From assembly GCF_003314435.2 (NCBI RefSeq), contig NZ_QNVY02000001.1:868001-932000 (forward strand): a stretch of DNA of 64,000 bases. The letters run 5' to 3'. The notes beneath the pieces were generated by a model, which was given only the letters and a program-made list of their open reading frames with translations, ran no database searches and had not been told where the DNA came from. Source of the DNA: Flavobacterium petrolei. Lineage in GTDB: Bacteria; Bacteroidota; Bacteroidia; Flavobacteriales; Flavobacteriaceae. Both the position numbers and the translations under genes were made by a program. Of the stretch, positions 63,489-64,000 are shown one piece after another; position 1 is the first letter of the stretch, and each line of letters begins with the position of its first letter.

Positions 63489-64000
63489 TTAAAGTGCCTT
63501 AAGAATTGCATCAACGGTAATCGTTCGCATGGCATCTTCATAACCAGCTACTTTTTTGTTCCCATAAACCGAAGTTGGTAGTTTAGGAAACTGATTTCTA
63601 TCCGATACCAAAGCATTTTCCATTGGTTGATTAAAGGGAGAAAATCCCGCATAAGGGTGTGTCGCGCCCCAAAGCGTGATGACTTTTACACCAAGCATAG
63701 CTGCAATATGTGCGTTTCCGGAATCCATGGAAAGCATTACATCAAGATTACTAATGAGTTGTAATTCCTGGTGAAACTTAATTTTCCCCGCCATATTGAT
63801 GACGTTTTCTTTATTAGCAGCAAGGAAATCCAGGATTTCGATTTCCTTTTTTCCTCCTCCAAAAAGTAAAATGGTATTGTTTGTATCCAAAGCCAAGTTA
63901 TCTATTACTTGTTGCATTAAATCCAACGGATACACTTTAGAATCGTATTGCGCAAAAGGAGCTATACCTATCAGTTTTTGATGATTTGTTCCAATTATAG
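63489..64000 (-). CDS. Glycosyltransferase family 9 (heptosyltransferase-like), partial
   Basis: The frame is open to the right edge of the window, so the start lies outside; 170 C-terminal residues are visible (the GTG at 63935 is internal). Segments IGIAPFAQYDSKVYPLDLM, LLFGGGKKEIEILDFLAANK, INMAGKIKFHQELQLISNLD and MLSMDSGNAHIAAMLGVKVI, followed by TLWGATHPYAGFSPF, are the nucleotide-sugar binding half of the GT-B fold. It adds a sugar to lipopolysaccharide core, usually a heptose. No neighbouring glycosyltransferase is visible here. Confidence 0.85.
   Translation of the reverse strand, partial: IIGTNHQKLIGIAPFAQYDSKVYPLDLMQQVIDNLALDTNNTILLFGGGKKEIEILDFLAANKENVINMAGKIKFHQELQLISNLDVMLSMDSGNAHIAAMLGVKVITLWGATHPYAGFSPFNQPMENALVSDRNQFPKLPTSVYGNKKVAGYEDAMRTITVDAILKAL

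Overview
The window looks like a Flavobacterium-type genome (Bacteroidota, Flavobacteriia). The signs are very AT-rich intergenic DNA, TAnnTTTG-like -7 promoter boxes, a SprE/PorW-type gliding/type IX secretion lipoprotein, a GLPGLI protein beside an outer-membrane barrel, DUF2452, DUF4292, DUF5687 and DUF3871 families, and an ATP synthase cluster in the order B-E-F-H-A-G without D and C. Species assignment is inference.

Left flank (1-3930): the end of a Gfo/Idh/MocA oxidoreductase, a cluster of dispersed intergenic repeats, an old-yellow-enzyme reductase, the site-2 protease RseP, and a tRNA-Asn(GTT) with a good promoter.

Mobile element (about 3885-25797, 21.9 kb): a 48-bp piece of the tRNA-Asn gene, from the anticodon stem to just past the 3' end, is repeated exactly at 25750-25797. 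The two copies are attL and attR of an integrated element. Its left arm holds an unknown 426-aa protein, a MerR/excisionase-like helix-turn-helix protein, a Rep-like protein, a tyrosine integrase, a RecA/Sak4-like ATPase and a DUF3871 protein. Next comes a small cargo zone (87-aa protein plus 401-aa membrane protein) bounded by a decayed duplicate of the DUF3871 3' end, followed by small orphan genes and gene relics. The centre is a five-gene minus-strand defence operon: type IIG restriction-methyltransferase, single-HKD phospholipase-D-like nuclease, unknown 147-aa protein, McrB and McrC. The right arm carries a small mobile-element gene, RadC, an unknown protein, an XRE regulator, a secreted protein and a membrane protein. 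I see no conjugation, mobilisation or phage structural genes, so the element is best read as an integrative (mobilisable or satellite-like) defence island.

Right flank (25800-64000): ordinary chromosome. It holds a PRISE-type SDR with a Crp-family regulator; a periplasmic sugar module (GH3 glycosidase, PQQ-type aldose dehydrogenase lipoprotein, cytochrome c); a TonB receptor; two lipoproteins including a polysaccharide deacetylase; and an envelope cluster (EnvC-like factor, DUF4292, TPR protein, nucleotidyltransferase, dUTPase, flippase). Then come a GNAT acetyltransferase and a long minus-strand run from sprE through bactofilin and atpZ to atpB-E-F-H-A-G. That operon is interrupted between atpH and atpA by a gene for a 508-aa secreted protein with no obvious ATP synthase role. 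The window closes with an ABC exporter pair, a ferredoxin-reductase, a GLPGLI/outer-membrane barrel pair and the start-truncated end of a glycosyltransferase family 9 gene.

The best candidates for something undescribed are the five-gene hybrid restriction operon with its unknown third gene, the two-gene small-protein/membrane-protein cassette, and the structured DNA (long inverted repeat, iterons, palindrome) around the Rep-like gene.
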